NCBI RefSeq assembly: GCF_021389955.1 | Contig: NZ_CP089980.1 | Span: 5,699,001 to 5,763,000, forward strand | Origin: Fulvivirga maritima | GTDB lineage: Bacteria > Bacteroidota > Bacteroidia > Cytophagales > Cyclobacteriaceae | Length of the DNA stretch: 64,000 nt | Direction of reading: 5' to 3' | Part shown: piece by piece, positions 18,554 through 27,520 of the stretch | How the letters are laid out: the number at the start of each line of letters is the position of its first letter | Numbering within the stretch: the stretch's first letter is position 1 | Translations under genes and position numbers: made by a program | The notes under the pieces: model-generated | Databases searched by the model: none | What the model was told of the DNA's origin: nothing | Seen by the model: only the letters and a program-made list of their open reading frames with translations

Positions 18554-19795
18554 TCATACAAACATCTGCTGCAATAGCCCTTTTTTAAAGGTTTGGTCTT
18601 TCTCTAACTCTTGATTGGCAATATATATTTTGTCACTTAGCGATTTTAAGAACTGCCCGATTTTAACCTGCTCCCTTAAACTAGGTGTTTTAAATTTTAT
18701 ATCATTGAAGAATTCCACCACACTGAGATTAAGCAGTCCATGGTTTCTAGCTCCTTCTTGTGCTATTTTATGTAGCTCATGGTTAATACTCCCATGTTCA
18801 AGGAACGCCATAAAATAATCTGAATCATTATTCTCATTTAATTTGAAACATATATACAAGGTTGAAACAACACCTTTTTCGTATTTATCTAACCTCTTAA
18901 TTGCCCCAAGTGGATAACCTTTGGAATAACTTTTATTATATGCAAACTCACCTTTATGTAGCAAATAATATCCTGTTACATCTTTCGCTGAAACTGACTT
19001 ATTGAAATAATCCTCTTGGTTTACAAGGCCTTGCTGTGCTGAAATAGTTAATACATTAAGGTTATTCTCTTTATTTTTCCTTTTAACCCTTTCAAATACA
19101 CTACCCAACCTCTTCTCCTCCCACTCAGGAAACTCCTCATCATTATCATCCTTAAACCGAATCTCCTGAGCAAAGAGCTTTTGCATAAGTCCTTTTTTGT
19201 ATTGCTCCAACAGCTCCTTTTTACGGGTAAGCTGCTCGATCTTTTTATCAACAGCACTTAGGAAATCAGCTATTTTTTTCTGCTCGGGGAGGGAGGGAAG
19301 GTTTAATGGTATGCTCTTGAGATCACCAGTTGTAAAACCCTTAATTGAGGTGCCTTGTGAGTACCTGTGAAGCAAATTATTATTAGCTAAAAAATAATAA
19401 GCAATAAACTGACTAATATCTTTTTTGGGAGTCAAATTGGCAAAATCTTGACTAGTGCACAACTCCTTCTTATTTACAGCTAATTTTCCAACACCAACCC
19501 TCGAAACAAACAAAACACTATTAGCAGGAATAATTTTTGTTGCGCTTTCTTTAATTGCCTTATGGTTTAGAAACCTGTTAATATCTAAATTTAAGATATC
19601 AGATTCCTTAACATCAGAACTTGAAATCCAAGGCACGTCCCCATTCCAATAATCATTATGTTTTGTTGATGGTGTTCCTCCACCCCTAAAGCTTCCAATT
19701 ACACCTAACTTGGTATTATTCCATATATCTTCAAACTCCTTAAACCTCAATTTAGGAACCATTTTCACCTCTTTTTTCTCAAACACCTCTTCCAT
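18554..19795 (-). CDS. hsdS: Type I restriction-modification system specificity subunit
   Basis: 413 residues, standard HsdS size. It has two target-recognition domains, each followed by a conserved coiled-coil: TRD1 at about 20-165 then LPSLPEQKKIADFLSAVDKKIEQL (here 166-189), TRD2 at about 225-365 then LREQVKIGQFLKSLSDKI. The two TRDs set the bipartite recognition site; it cannot be predicted from sequence. ATG at 19795 gives a short lead before the family's usual MVPKLRFKEF opening (Met12), so either start is possible. Eight bases after the GxxExxY gene. Confidence 0.94.
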   Translation of the reverse strand: MEEVFEKKEVKMVPKLRFKEFEDIWNNTKLGVIGSFRGGGTPSTKHNDYWNGDVPWISSSDVKESDILNLDINRFLNHKAIKESATKIIPANSVLFVSRVGVGKLAVNKKELCTSQDFANLTPKKDISQFIAYYFLANNNLLHRYSQGTSIKGFTTGDLKSIPLNLPSLPEQKKIADFLSAVDKKIEQLTRKKELLEQYKKGLMQKLFAQEIRFKDDNDEEFPEWEEKRLGSVFERVKRKNKENNLNVLTISAQQGLVNQEDYFNKSVSAKDVTGYYLLHKGEFAYNKSYSKGYPLGAIKRLDKYEKGVVSTLYICFKLNENNDSDYFMAFLEHGSINHELHKIAQEGARNHGLLNLSVVEFFNDIKFKTPSLREQVKIGQFLKSLSDKIYIANQELEKDQTFKKGLLQQMFV

Positions 19796-19803
19796 AGTCA
19801 GAA

Positions 19804-20244
19804 TTAGGATTTTTGGGATTTATGAATGACAGGATTATTGTTTAAACGTAGGCTTGGGTTCTGTTTGTTTTTTGGGTGCCTGAGCCGTTTTATTTCCAGG
19901 CTCTGTGCTCCGCAATTGAGTAGTAAGCCCAAGTCTACTTTGTAGGCTACAAGGTAATTCAATCCCTGTGCCAGGTGTACATCTTCAAGCATGGTAAGTG
20001 CTTTTAATTCTACCATTACTTTTTCCTCCACTAGAAAATCAACTCTACGAGAGCCAATAGGTTGCTCATCATAAAACAAAGGCATTTCTAATTCCCGTTG
20101 AAACGATATACATTGTTTTTCCATTTCAATCGCCAGCGCTCTTTGATAGATCACTTCTTGCAATCCATTGCCCAATGTACCGAGCACCGTCATTGCACAG
20201 CCAATGATCCGATAAGTTAAGTCATCCTTTATTTCTTCCTTCAT
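19804..20244 (-). CDS. GxxExxY protein (PD-(D/E)xK-fold)
   Basis: 146 residues. Contains the name-giving motif in GNGLQEVIYQRAL (about 26-38) and a nuclease-fold core SRRVDFLVEEKVMVELKAL (about 64-82) with the D...ExK arrangement of PD-(D/E)xK enzymes. The family is common in Bacteroidota and of unknown function. The unusual aspect is its place: between hsdM and hsdS, 51 and 8 bases away, in the same operon. The basic C-terminal tail (RHPKNKQNPSLRLNNNP) is probably unstructured. Confidence 0.87.
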   Translation of the reverse strand: MKEEIKDDLTYRIIGCAMTVLGTLGNGLQEVIYQRALAIEMEKQCISFQRELEMPLFYDEQPIGSRRVDFLVEEKVMVELKALTMLEDVHLAQGLNYLVAYKVDLGLLLNCGAQSLEIKRLRHPKNKQNPSLRLNNNPVIHKSQKS

Positions 20245-20295
20245 CTTATTCTTAATCCAAAAATCATTACATCATTAAAATCCAAATGCTGACAT

Positions 20296-21855
20296 TTAAA
20301 ATGGAGTATCAATCCCTAGTTCCTTACAATAGCTCTTGATGGTGTCATCGGTAGCCTGCATATCCTTTTCAAGGGCTTGCAACTCTTTCGCCACTGCTTC
20401 AATATCCACAGGTTCTTCTTCTTCAAAAGTGTCTACATAGCGAGGAATGTTGAGGTTGTAGTCATTCTCAGCTATCTCCTCCATACTTGCCACATGGCTA
20501 TATTTTTCCTCTTCCTTTCGTTCTCTGTAAGTGGTTATAACCTTATCTATATCTTCCTCACGCAGGTAATTCTGTGTTTTAATCTTCTCAAAGTGTTGGC
20601 TGGCATCAATGAATAGTACGTTGTCTGAGTGTTCTCTTTTCTTTTTCAATACCAATACACAAGTAGGTATGCTCGTGCCATAGAAAATGTTGGCAGGCAA
20701 ACCTATCACCGCATCCAGGTAATTACGGTCTTTAATAAGATACTCTCTAATATGTCCTTCCGCTGCTCCTCTAAACAATACACCATGGGGTAATACACAC
20801 GCCATTATACCATCATCAGATAGTTGGTGAACCATGTGTTGTACGAAGGCAAAGTCAGCCTTACTACTGGGTGCAGTTTTGCCGTAAGCAGCAAACCGGT
20901 CGTCATTAATCACCGCATTGGGGTTCCACTTGGCAGAGAAAGGGGGATTGGCCACAATGGCTTCAAAGCGTTCGTCAATGTGTTGCGGTTGCTCTAAAGT
21001 ATTTTCATTTTTAATATCAAATCTGCGGTAATGCACATCATGCATAATCATGTTCATGCGGCATAAGTTGAAGGTAGTAGGGTTCATTTCCTGTCCATAA
21101 AACTTACCCACTTCTTTTACCTCCTTCGCCACACGCAACAATAAAGACCCTGAACCACAAGTTGGGTCATAAACACTCTTCAATTTGTCTTCACCTGTTG
21201 TAACAATGCTTGCTAACAGCTTACTTACCTGTTGCGGGGTATAAAATTCACCTGCTTTCTTACCTGCACCACTGGCAAACTTGCCAATCAGGTATTCATA
21301 GGCATCTCCCAATACATCAGCCGTCACATCATCAATTCTAAAATCAATCTCCTCCAAATGAGACATGACCTTTACAATCAATTCGTTTTTAGCGTTCTCT
21401 GTCTTCCCAAGTTTTGAGGAGGTAAGGTCAAGGTCTTCGAAGAGGTTGACAAACTCTTCCTCACTGTCGGTACCCATCGTGCTTTGCTCTATGTGGTTAA
21501 GCACCTTATTTAAGTCATCCAAAATGAATTTACTCTTACCCTCAGCATTTCCACGCTTAGCGAGTCTGCTGAACAGCTCTGAAGGCAATAAGAAGTACCC
21601 TAAAGCATCTAAAGCCTCCGCTTTAATGGCTTCCAAGTATTGTTGCCCTTTTTCTGACTCCTCATCGATCTCATCATACGTCATACCATCGGGCTTTAAG
21701 ATGGTGTTGGCATAGATGTCCATTTTCTTGCTGAGGTATTTATAAAAGATAAACCCTAGTATATAATCTCTAAAGTCATCCGCATCCATCTTCCCTCTAA
21801 GGGTATCGGCAATATTCCAGAGTTGTTGTTCAAGCTTTCGTTTTTCTTCCGTCAT
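20296..21855 (-). CDS. hsdM: Type I restriction-modification system DNA methyltransferase subunit
   Basis: 519 residues. N-terminal HsdM_N helical domain (about 1-140, DFRDYILGFIFYKYLSKK), then an N6-adenine methyltransferase with SAM motif YDPTCGSGSLLL (about 225-236) and catalytic ANPPFSAKW (about 306-314). Methylates adenine in the target set by HsdS and protects host DNA. First gene of the hsdM, GxxExxY, hsdS, abi, hsdR operon. No promoter motif was recognised upstream (21856-21970). Confidence 0.95.
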   Translation of the reverse strand: MTEEKRKLEQQLWNIADTLRGKMDADDFRDYILGFIFYKYLSKKMDIYANTILKPDGMTYDEIDEESEKGQQYLEAIKAEALDALGYFLLPSELFSRLAKRGNAEGKSKFILDDLNKVLNHIEQSTMGTDSEEEFVNLFEDLDLTSSKLGKTENAKNELIVKVMSHLEEIDFRIDDVTADVLGDAYEYLIGKFASGAGKKAGEFYTPQQVSKLLASIVTTGEDKLKSVYDPTCGSGSLLLRVAKEVKEVGKFYGQEMNPTTFNLCRMNMIMHDVHYRRFDIKNENTLEQPQHIDERFEAIVANPPFSAKWNPNAVINDDRFAAYGKTAPSSKADFAFVQHMVHQLSDDGIMACVLPHGVLFRGAAEGHIREYLIKDRNYLDAVIGLPANIFYGTSIPTCVLVLKKKREHSDNVLFIDASQHFEKIKTQNYLREEDIDKVITTYRERKEEEKYSHVASMEEIAENDYNLNIPRYVDTFEEEEPVDIEAVAKELQALEKDMQATDDTIKSYCKELGIDTPF

Positions 21856-21973
21856 CTCTTAAATCCCAATCGAATCAAATTAAAACCCCTAACTTATATA
21901 ATTTTTGCCTTAGTTATTTTCAATTTAAAATATTAATCAAATAATATGTGACGAAGCAATAAGAAATAATAAC

Positions 21974-23314
21974 ATGGCTGAAATCATGATTACCTGAAAA
22001 GGGCTTTATGAAAAGGTTTAGAATAAACCCTTGTCGGTGCTTGCAAAGCAGTTTAATATATCTGATAATAGCCTCCGCAAAAAGTGTATTAAACACAATA
22101 TCCCATTACCCGAGAATGGTCATTGGCAAAGAGTTAGGTATGGGAAAAAGACCAATAAAATACCTCTACAAAGTGTAGAGAAGAAAGAGAAGATTATTCT
22201 GTCTTTACTCCCTATTGTCTCCGAGGAAAATATCATAGCGTTTTTCAAATCTATTTTTATGATGAATGATGAAGAAAAAAATTCCTTCAAACTTAAGATT
22301 TTGAGAGCTGGAGAGGTGCTGGAAGTGATGATCTGGACAATCAGGAAATCAATAATACCATTAAAGAGTATGTTAAATTAAATCCAGGCAATCATCACTT
22401 ATCGGCTAGAGAATTCTTGTCCAGAATGGGATTGATATATGGAGGTAGTCTTGTCTTACCAATGCTGCAATTGTTTTATTTGGAAGACTGCCTGTGAGGT
22501 TCGTTCCACAGAGTAAGATCAGAGCTACGATTTATAGTTCTACTAAAGGAGGGAAAACCATTCTTTTTGATCGGGTTTATGATGGTAATATTTTCAGAAA
22601 CATCCAGATGATTTGGGATTTCTTTGATACCCAGCTAGCCAGATCTAGTAACATCAATAGTTTACAAAGAACAACTAAAGACATTCCAATTTTGGCTCTA
22701 AGAGAGGGATTGCTAAATGCATTAATACATAGAGATTATTCTAAAATATCAAGTACCGTTAATATATCTGTTTACCCAGAGAAGCTAGTAATTACTAATA
22801 CTGGAAAGTTACCAGAAGAGATTTAAAGAAAGATCATGATTCTATACTTAGAAATCCAGATATGGCGAATATCCTATATGTAAGAAGATATATAGAGATG
22901 ATTGGAACAGGTACTTTAAGAATGATAGAAGATTGTAAAGATCATGATTATCCAATACCTGAATGGAAAATAAAAGGAAATAGTTTAGAACTATCACTTA
23001 ATAGCATAGGTCATAGAATAAAATATGATGGTGTAAGTGATGGTGTAAATAGACTTATAGCTGATGGTGTAAGTGATGGTGTAATTGATGGCATAAGTGA
23101 TGGTGTTAAAAAAGAGATAATAGAGATAGCAAAGTATTTATCTGATGCTGAAGGTATTAATACTGATGATGTAGTTGATCATATAGGTAAATCCAAACCA
23201 ACAATAGAACGGTATCTAAAGATAGCTAGAGATGTAATGATAGTTGAATTTAAAGGTGCTCCTAAAACTGGTGGTTATTATTTGACTAAAAGAATGAAGA
23301 AGTATCTGAACTAA
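21974..23314 (+). pseudogene. Decayed ATP-binding protein of the COG2865/AlbA_2-like group, with a fused helix-turn-helix head
   Basis: Homology runs through several frames. The head from ATG at 21974 reads MAEIMIT-stop-KGLYEKV-stop-NKPLSVLAKQFNIS: TAG stands where this head usually has Trp. The body continues as KLNPGNHHLSAREFLSRMG, then in another frame LTNAAIVLFGRLPVRFVPQSK, then DIPILALREGLLNALIHRDY (a GHKL-like ATPase segment), then after a further shift DLKKDHDSILRNPDMANI and YVRRYIEMIGTGTLRMI. The tail has DGVSDGV repeats (23027-23108) and a winged helix ending at 23314. At least two stops and three frameshifts mark it as dead. Confidence 0.75.
23027..23108 (+). repeat. Short imperfect tandem repeats coding DGVSDGV
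   Basis: Five or more copies of GATGGTGTAAGT-like units in the tail of the pseudogene, two pairs separated by 20 bases. Such DG-V repeats are frequent in linkers of this protein group; they are coding repeats, not CRISPR. Confidence 0.6.
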
Positions 23315-23400
23315 AGGTATTACCTAATGTAGATTTACCTACACCATTTGGCCCACCCAAAACATGAATTTTATTACTCAATAATAGTTTTAGTATCTGC
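23307..23400 (-). pseudogene. Truncated P-loop (zeta-toxin-like) gene fragment
   Basis: On the minus strand one frame reads LKLLLSNKIHVLGGPNGVGK followed by STLGNTF and is then cut off at the end of the neighbouring pseudogene. GGPNGVGKST is a Walker A loop of the form seen in zeta toxin-like kinases. The fragment overlaps the 3' end of the small gene at 23374-23610 in a shifted frame, the arrangement of an antitoxin-toxin pair. Only about 30 residues survive, so family assignment is tentative. Confidence 0.45.
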
Positions 23401-23610
23401 TGATGTATTATAGATCAGGTCTGTATCCGATACTGAAGAGGTTAGATAAAAACCTTGATAAATAGCTTTTACATTAAAATGTGATATAGAACGATTTTTA
23501 GCGATAGCAGCAACTGCCTTCTCTCCCACCTGCTGTATACATGCTTCCGAAAAACCTTTAGTTGATTTTCTCTTAGCATTAATTTCCGCTATTTTATCCT
23601 TATCTATCAT
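23374..23610 (-). CDS. Small hypothetical protein, possible orphan antitoxin
   Basis: 78 residues: MIDKDKIAEINAKRKSTKG then a region with FSEACIQQVGEKAVAAIAKN and a polar tail. No family recognised. Its position directly upstream of, and overlapping, a truncated P-loop fragment suggests the upstream partner of a former two-gene toxin-antitoxin-like unit. May be a decaying remnant. Confidence 0.4.
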   Translation of the reverse strand: MIDKDKIAEINAKRKSTKGFSEACIQQVGEKAVAAIAKNRSISHFNVKAIYQGFYLTSSVSDTDLIYNTSADTKTIIE

Positions 23611-23833
23611 TATTTCACCGTTAACGTACTTAAGAAACTAAAAGTTTTGCTAAGATACAAGCCTATCCACTAATTGATTCTACTGCAAATATTGATGGTA
23701 ACCAATGAAAACTGAAGGCCAATAAATAATCACACCACCCATAATGCTAAATAAATCAAAATGTCTCTAGCTTTATACTACTCTCACAATTTTCCATCAC
23801 CAAACACATGTGATAATATTTTTTTCCTTATTT

Positions 23834-24922
23834 ATGCATAAAACCAAGCTTACAAGCATGATTATCAGTATTATAGTTACAATATTCCTTGTTTTTTATG
23901 GCGGCATATTTATGATGTCTCCTATGATGATTGCCTCTCACGGCTTTTCTGATTCACTTTCTTCTATCATTACAGCACTATTTTTCCTGGGCTATCCTGT
24001 AATTATATTCTTGCTGATGACCATTTTCAATATCCCTTTTTATGGCATGGCTCCCTCCAAATGGCTCATCGGGTTTTCGGTACCTTTTATCCTGGCAGTA
24101 ATGTTCTACCGAATTCCTCAAATGATTATTAATATTAATAAAGGTATTCCTAACTCCGGTTATCATATTGGTAAAGACGCCGTTTATCTTAATGGCAAAA
24201 AAATAAAAAGTGCTGATCCCGCTTCTTTTGATCCTATGGAAGACGTCACCTACTATTCTAAAGATGCTAAGCACGTATTCTACTATGGCAAAGTAATTCC
24301 TAGTTCAGATCCGGCTACTTTCACTCCAGTACCTACTGAAAATGAAAAAGGATATGGTGGTTACTGGAAGGATAAAAATAATGTATATATAGATGGCAAA
24401 ATTCTAAAAGGAGCTGATCCTGCCAGCATGGCATGCCTCAGATCATTATACGCTAAAGATGCTAAGCACATATACTACAGTGGTCGCCTGGTAGAAGGTG
24501 CCGATCCGCAAACCTTCCATTTCGTAAGTGATGGCATTGCTATAGATGAGCAATTTATTTATGTGTATGGCCGAAAATCTAATATTCAAACAGACACTAA
24601 AAATTTCGAAGTAGTCGGTGATGAAAGTTCACCATCATTTTGCCGTGATAAAAACAATGTATATCTGATCATCTTTCATAATGGAGATCCACTACTCGAA
24701 GTTGAAGGCGCTGATCCTACAACATTTGAAAAAATGGAAAGAGGCTATTATAAAGACAGCCATCAAGTGTATTATCATGACAGCAGCACCAGATCAGTAA
24801 AAGTGCTTGAAGAAGCCGATCCCGCCAACTTCAGTACTGGCTATGATCACATTACTAGGACAGAAGCCAGAGATAAAAATCATGCTTATATGAGCGGGAA
24901 ACTAGTTTCTCCAAAAGAATAA
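23834..24922 (+). CDS. Membrane-anchored DKNYY-repeat protein (copy 1)
   Basis: About 362 residues. Three hydrophobic segments in the first 95 residues (around IISIIVTIFLVFYGGIFM, TALFFLGYPVIIFLLMTIF, WLIGFSVPFILAVMF) anchor it; the rest has six or more DKNYY-type repeats, each with a D/K-x-x-x-V/I-Y-Y element and a GADPxTF element (for example YSKDAKHVFYYGKVIPSSDP). Function unknown. ATG 23834 is preferred over GTG 23810, which would add eight unneeded residues. A closely similar second copy follows at 25393. Confidence 0.8.
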   Translation: MHKTKLTSMIISIIVTIFLVFYGGIFMMSPMMIASHGFSDSLSSIITALFFLGYPVIIFLLMTIFNIPFYGMAPSKWLIGFSVPFILAVMFYRIPQMIININKGIPNSGYHIGKDAVYLNGKKIKSADPASFDPMEDVTYYSKDAKHVFYYGKVIPSSDPATFTPVPTENEKGYGGYWKDKNNVYIDGKILKGADPASMACLRSLYAKDAKHIYYSGRLVEGADPQTFHFVSDGIAIDEQFIYVYGRKSNIQTDTKNFEVVGDESSPSFCRDKNNVYLIIFHNGDPLLEVEGADPTTFEKMERGYYKDSHQVYYHDSSTRSVKVLEEADPANFSTGYDHITRTEARDKNHAYMSGKLVSPKE

Positions 24923-25392
24923 CACATGAATCAGACCCGACCATCAATTCTTTGATGTAATGACCTGACAGAAATGAGGACCTTCCCGACTTGGTAACTA
25001 CGAGAAAATCATGACGAAGTAATCTCCAAAATCGCGGAAAGCTGGCTACACTGGACAGTAGAAGTAAGGTCGAGATTACTCCACTACACTTCGTTACATT
25101 CGCAATGACCATTATAAGCACTATCACCATTACCGTCATCCCTGCCGAAATGAAGTGAAGAGCAAGTAGCCTAAGCTATGGAACCCAAAGACCATATAAC
25201 CATAGTTGACCGGTACTTCATGTAAAAAAACAGCAATTTAAGCATGAATGTTGGCTAATATTTATATCCAAAAGGCTGAATAAATTAATCTACCTGTAGT
25301 TTTACACTACCCTACCAGTCTTGCTATTTTCTATCACCAAACATATAAGATGGTATTTTTTGCTTATTTATGCATAAAACCAGCTTACAAGC
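24923..25392. other. Non-coding spacer between the two DKNYY copies
   Basis: 470 bases without a credible gene. The first half holds a GTCATTGCGAA-type dispersed-repeat-like element. The last 100 bases resemble the sequence in front of copy 1 (CTATCACCAAACATA..., TTATTTATGCATAAAACC), so the duplication included the promoter region. Confidence 0.55.
24998..25112. repeat. REP-like dispersed repeat element
   Basis: On the minus strand GGTCATTGCGAATGTAACGA leads to GGAGTAATCTCG, mirrored 45 bases on by GGAGATTACTTCGTCAT. The inverted arms AGTAATCTC (25018-25026) and GAGATTACT (25072-25080) are exact. The wording TCATTGCGA...ACGAAG...AATCTC is that of a repeat scattered in many bacterial genomes, often between genes. 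Confidence 0.45.
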
Positions 25393-26453
25393 ATGATTAT
25401 CAGTATTATAGTCACATTATTACTTATTTTCTATAGCGGCATCTTTGTGATGTCTCCTATGATGATTGCCTCTCACGGCTTTTCTGATTCCCTTTCTTCT
25501 ATTCTTATAGCACTAGCTTTCCTGGGTTATCCTATAATTATATTCTTGCTGATGACCATTTTCAATATTCCCTTTTATGGCATGGATGCCAGCAACTGGC
25601 TCATCGGGTTTTCAATACCTTTTATCCTAGCTGTAATGTTTTACCGAATTCCTAAAATGCTTATCAATATTATAAGGGGTATCCCTAACTCCGGTTATTA
25701 TATAGGTAAAGAGGCTGTTTACCTTGAAGGTGAAAAAATAAAAAATGCTGATCCTGCTTCGTTTGATCCTATGAATGACTTTAACTACTACTCTAAAGAT
25801 ACTAATCACGTATTCTTCAATAGCAAAGTAATTCCTAATTCGGACCCTGCCACTTTTACTCCTGTACCTTCTGAAGAAGAGGGTTATGGTGATTACTGGA
25901 AGGATAAAAACCATGTGTATTTAAGTGGCAGCATTCTGAAAGGAGCTGACCCTAACAGCATGGTATGTCTTAGATCATCATATGCTAAAGACGCTAAGCA
26001 CATGTACTACAGATTTTGGATAGTAGAAGATGCCGATCCGAAAAACTTCCATTTCATAAGTGATTGCATTGCCATAGATGAGCATAATATATATGTGTAT
26101 GGCCAAAAATCTAACATTCAAACAGACACTAAAAATTTCGAAGTAGTCGGTGATTACAATTCACCTTCATTCTGCCGCGACAATAACTGTATTTATCTGA
26201 TCATCTTTCATAATGGCGACCCTCTACTCAAAGTTGAAGGCGCTGATCCTACAACATTTGAAAAAATAGAAGGAGGCTATTATAAGACATCCATCAAGTG
26301 TACTATCATGACAGCATCACCAGATCAGTAAAGGTGCTAGAAGAAGCCGATCCCTCCACCTTCACTACTAGCTATGACCACATTGCCCGAACAGACGCCA
26401 GAGATAAAAATCATGCTTATATGAGCGGAAAGCTAGTTCCTCCAAAAGATTAA
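25393..26453 (+). pseudogene. DKNYY-repeat membrane protein (copy 2), frameshifted near the 3' end
   Basis: Parallel to copy 1 along its whole length (IISIIVTLLLIFYSGIFVMS; YYSKDTNHVFFNSKVIP). At about 26283 one A is missing compared with copy 1 (TATTATAAGACA against TATTATAAAGACA), so the reading frame ends early at 26331. The lost tail is still readable to the stop at 26451-26453 (DKNHAYMSGKLVPPKD). A second lost A near 25383 puts the upstream ATG of copy 1 out of frame, leaving 25393 as start. Probably a decaying tandem duplicate. Confidence 0.75.
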
Positions 26454-26569
26454 TGACAAATCCACCCCTCAAGCTTTATTAAATATTTATAAAATACAAT
26501 TACAATCACGTGGCGATTTTACTTATAATTGCCTTATTATCAACCACAACACTCAACTAAGAACCAATA

Positions 26570-27520
26570 ATGTTTAGTATAGAAGTAATTTCCAACGATT
26601 TAAGATGGATAGCAGCCATTTATGAGCAACCTTCTGAAGGAGATAAATATTTAGAAGAGCTGATAAGTTTCGGGCACAAACCAAAAGTAGTTGAAATTAC
26701 AAACATCAGCACTTTTCCTGTTTATGCCATAGAACGTATGGGAGAAGAATCACCTGCCAATTATTTTGAATACCTATCGGAATCTGAGTACCTGCAACTG
26801 ATAGAATATCAACAAAAAAACAGATCTATAAATGATAATTACGAGGCCTATTTCACTGTTTTCTTCTTCCAGGATGCTCATTTTCAGCATCCTTATGAAA
26901 ACAGCTTAATGGGAGCGCTGGATCATGTCCATGTCAGTAATTATTACCTGGATGGTGAATCTGCCAATTTGAGCCTCAATGATACTTATATAGACAGATT
27001 AGTAAATAACTATGACATTGAAGCCCTTTTCAACCTTTTTGAAAAACTAAAGAATAGCTCTGATGAAGAAGCCAAAACTAATTTAGCAGATGGTTTAGTA
27101 AGTCTTTACGCTCAAATGGATTATGATCACGCCTGCGGAAAACTTACCACTGAAGGCATCAATTCTCTATTGCCTATCTTAGAGAGGGCTGAACTACTGT
27201 ATGATAAACCTATAGATGACTGCTTCAGCCGGGCTTATCTTATAATGCTAGAAGAGTCCGTTAAAAACAATGCGCCTGAAGAGGAAATTAAGAAGTTCAT
27301 GGAAAAGGCCATTGAAGTGAATGAATCTATAATGCACACCTCTCCGGAAGAGCAACAAGATGCTTACAAACAGCTGGCCATGGTCTTTGAAACCATCTTA
27401 GAACATAAGCCCTCCGCTAATTACTTAGAGCAGGCCTATCTCAATATTCGCAAGTCTATAGCTACAGCTCCCACTAATGGAGATTGGGAACTTTATTTAA
27501 AATCACTAGTGTCCGACTAA
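26570..27520 (+). pseudogene. 5' part of a helical-repeat protein gene disrupted by an IS4-family element
   Basis: 316 codons, the last few (SLVSD) coming from the insertion sequence. The true sequence ends at Lys311 (27500-27502). The N-terminal part has a mixed alpha/beta region (IEVISNDLRWIAAIYEQPS), then acidic helices with TPR-like spacing (EALFNLFEKLKNSSDEEAKT; LEQAYLNIRKSIATAP). Cytoplasmic; no family recognised. Removing the element and one 9-bp target copy joins it in frame to the part at 28904-29889, giving a 639-residue protein. Confidence 0.8.
27495..27503. repeat. Target-site duplication, left copy
   Basis: ATTTAAAAT directly before the left end of the insertion sequence; identical to 28895-28903. 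Confidence 0.9.

Noticed and set aside
18318-18557. 79-codon open frame on the minus strand between hsdS and abi
   Set aside because: It overlaps the promoter, operators and hairpins, has low-complexity composition and no recognisable domain; the region is better explained as non-coding.
23027-23108. Regular short repeats that might be a CRISPR array
   Set aside because: They are 12-base coding repeats (DGV units) without unique spacers of constant length and sit inside a pseudogene.
14403-23800. Direct repeat of the mnmE 3' end marking the far side of the island
   Set aside because: Looked for a second copy of TTTTGTATTGGGAAATAG or a close variant on the far side; none seen by eye.
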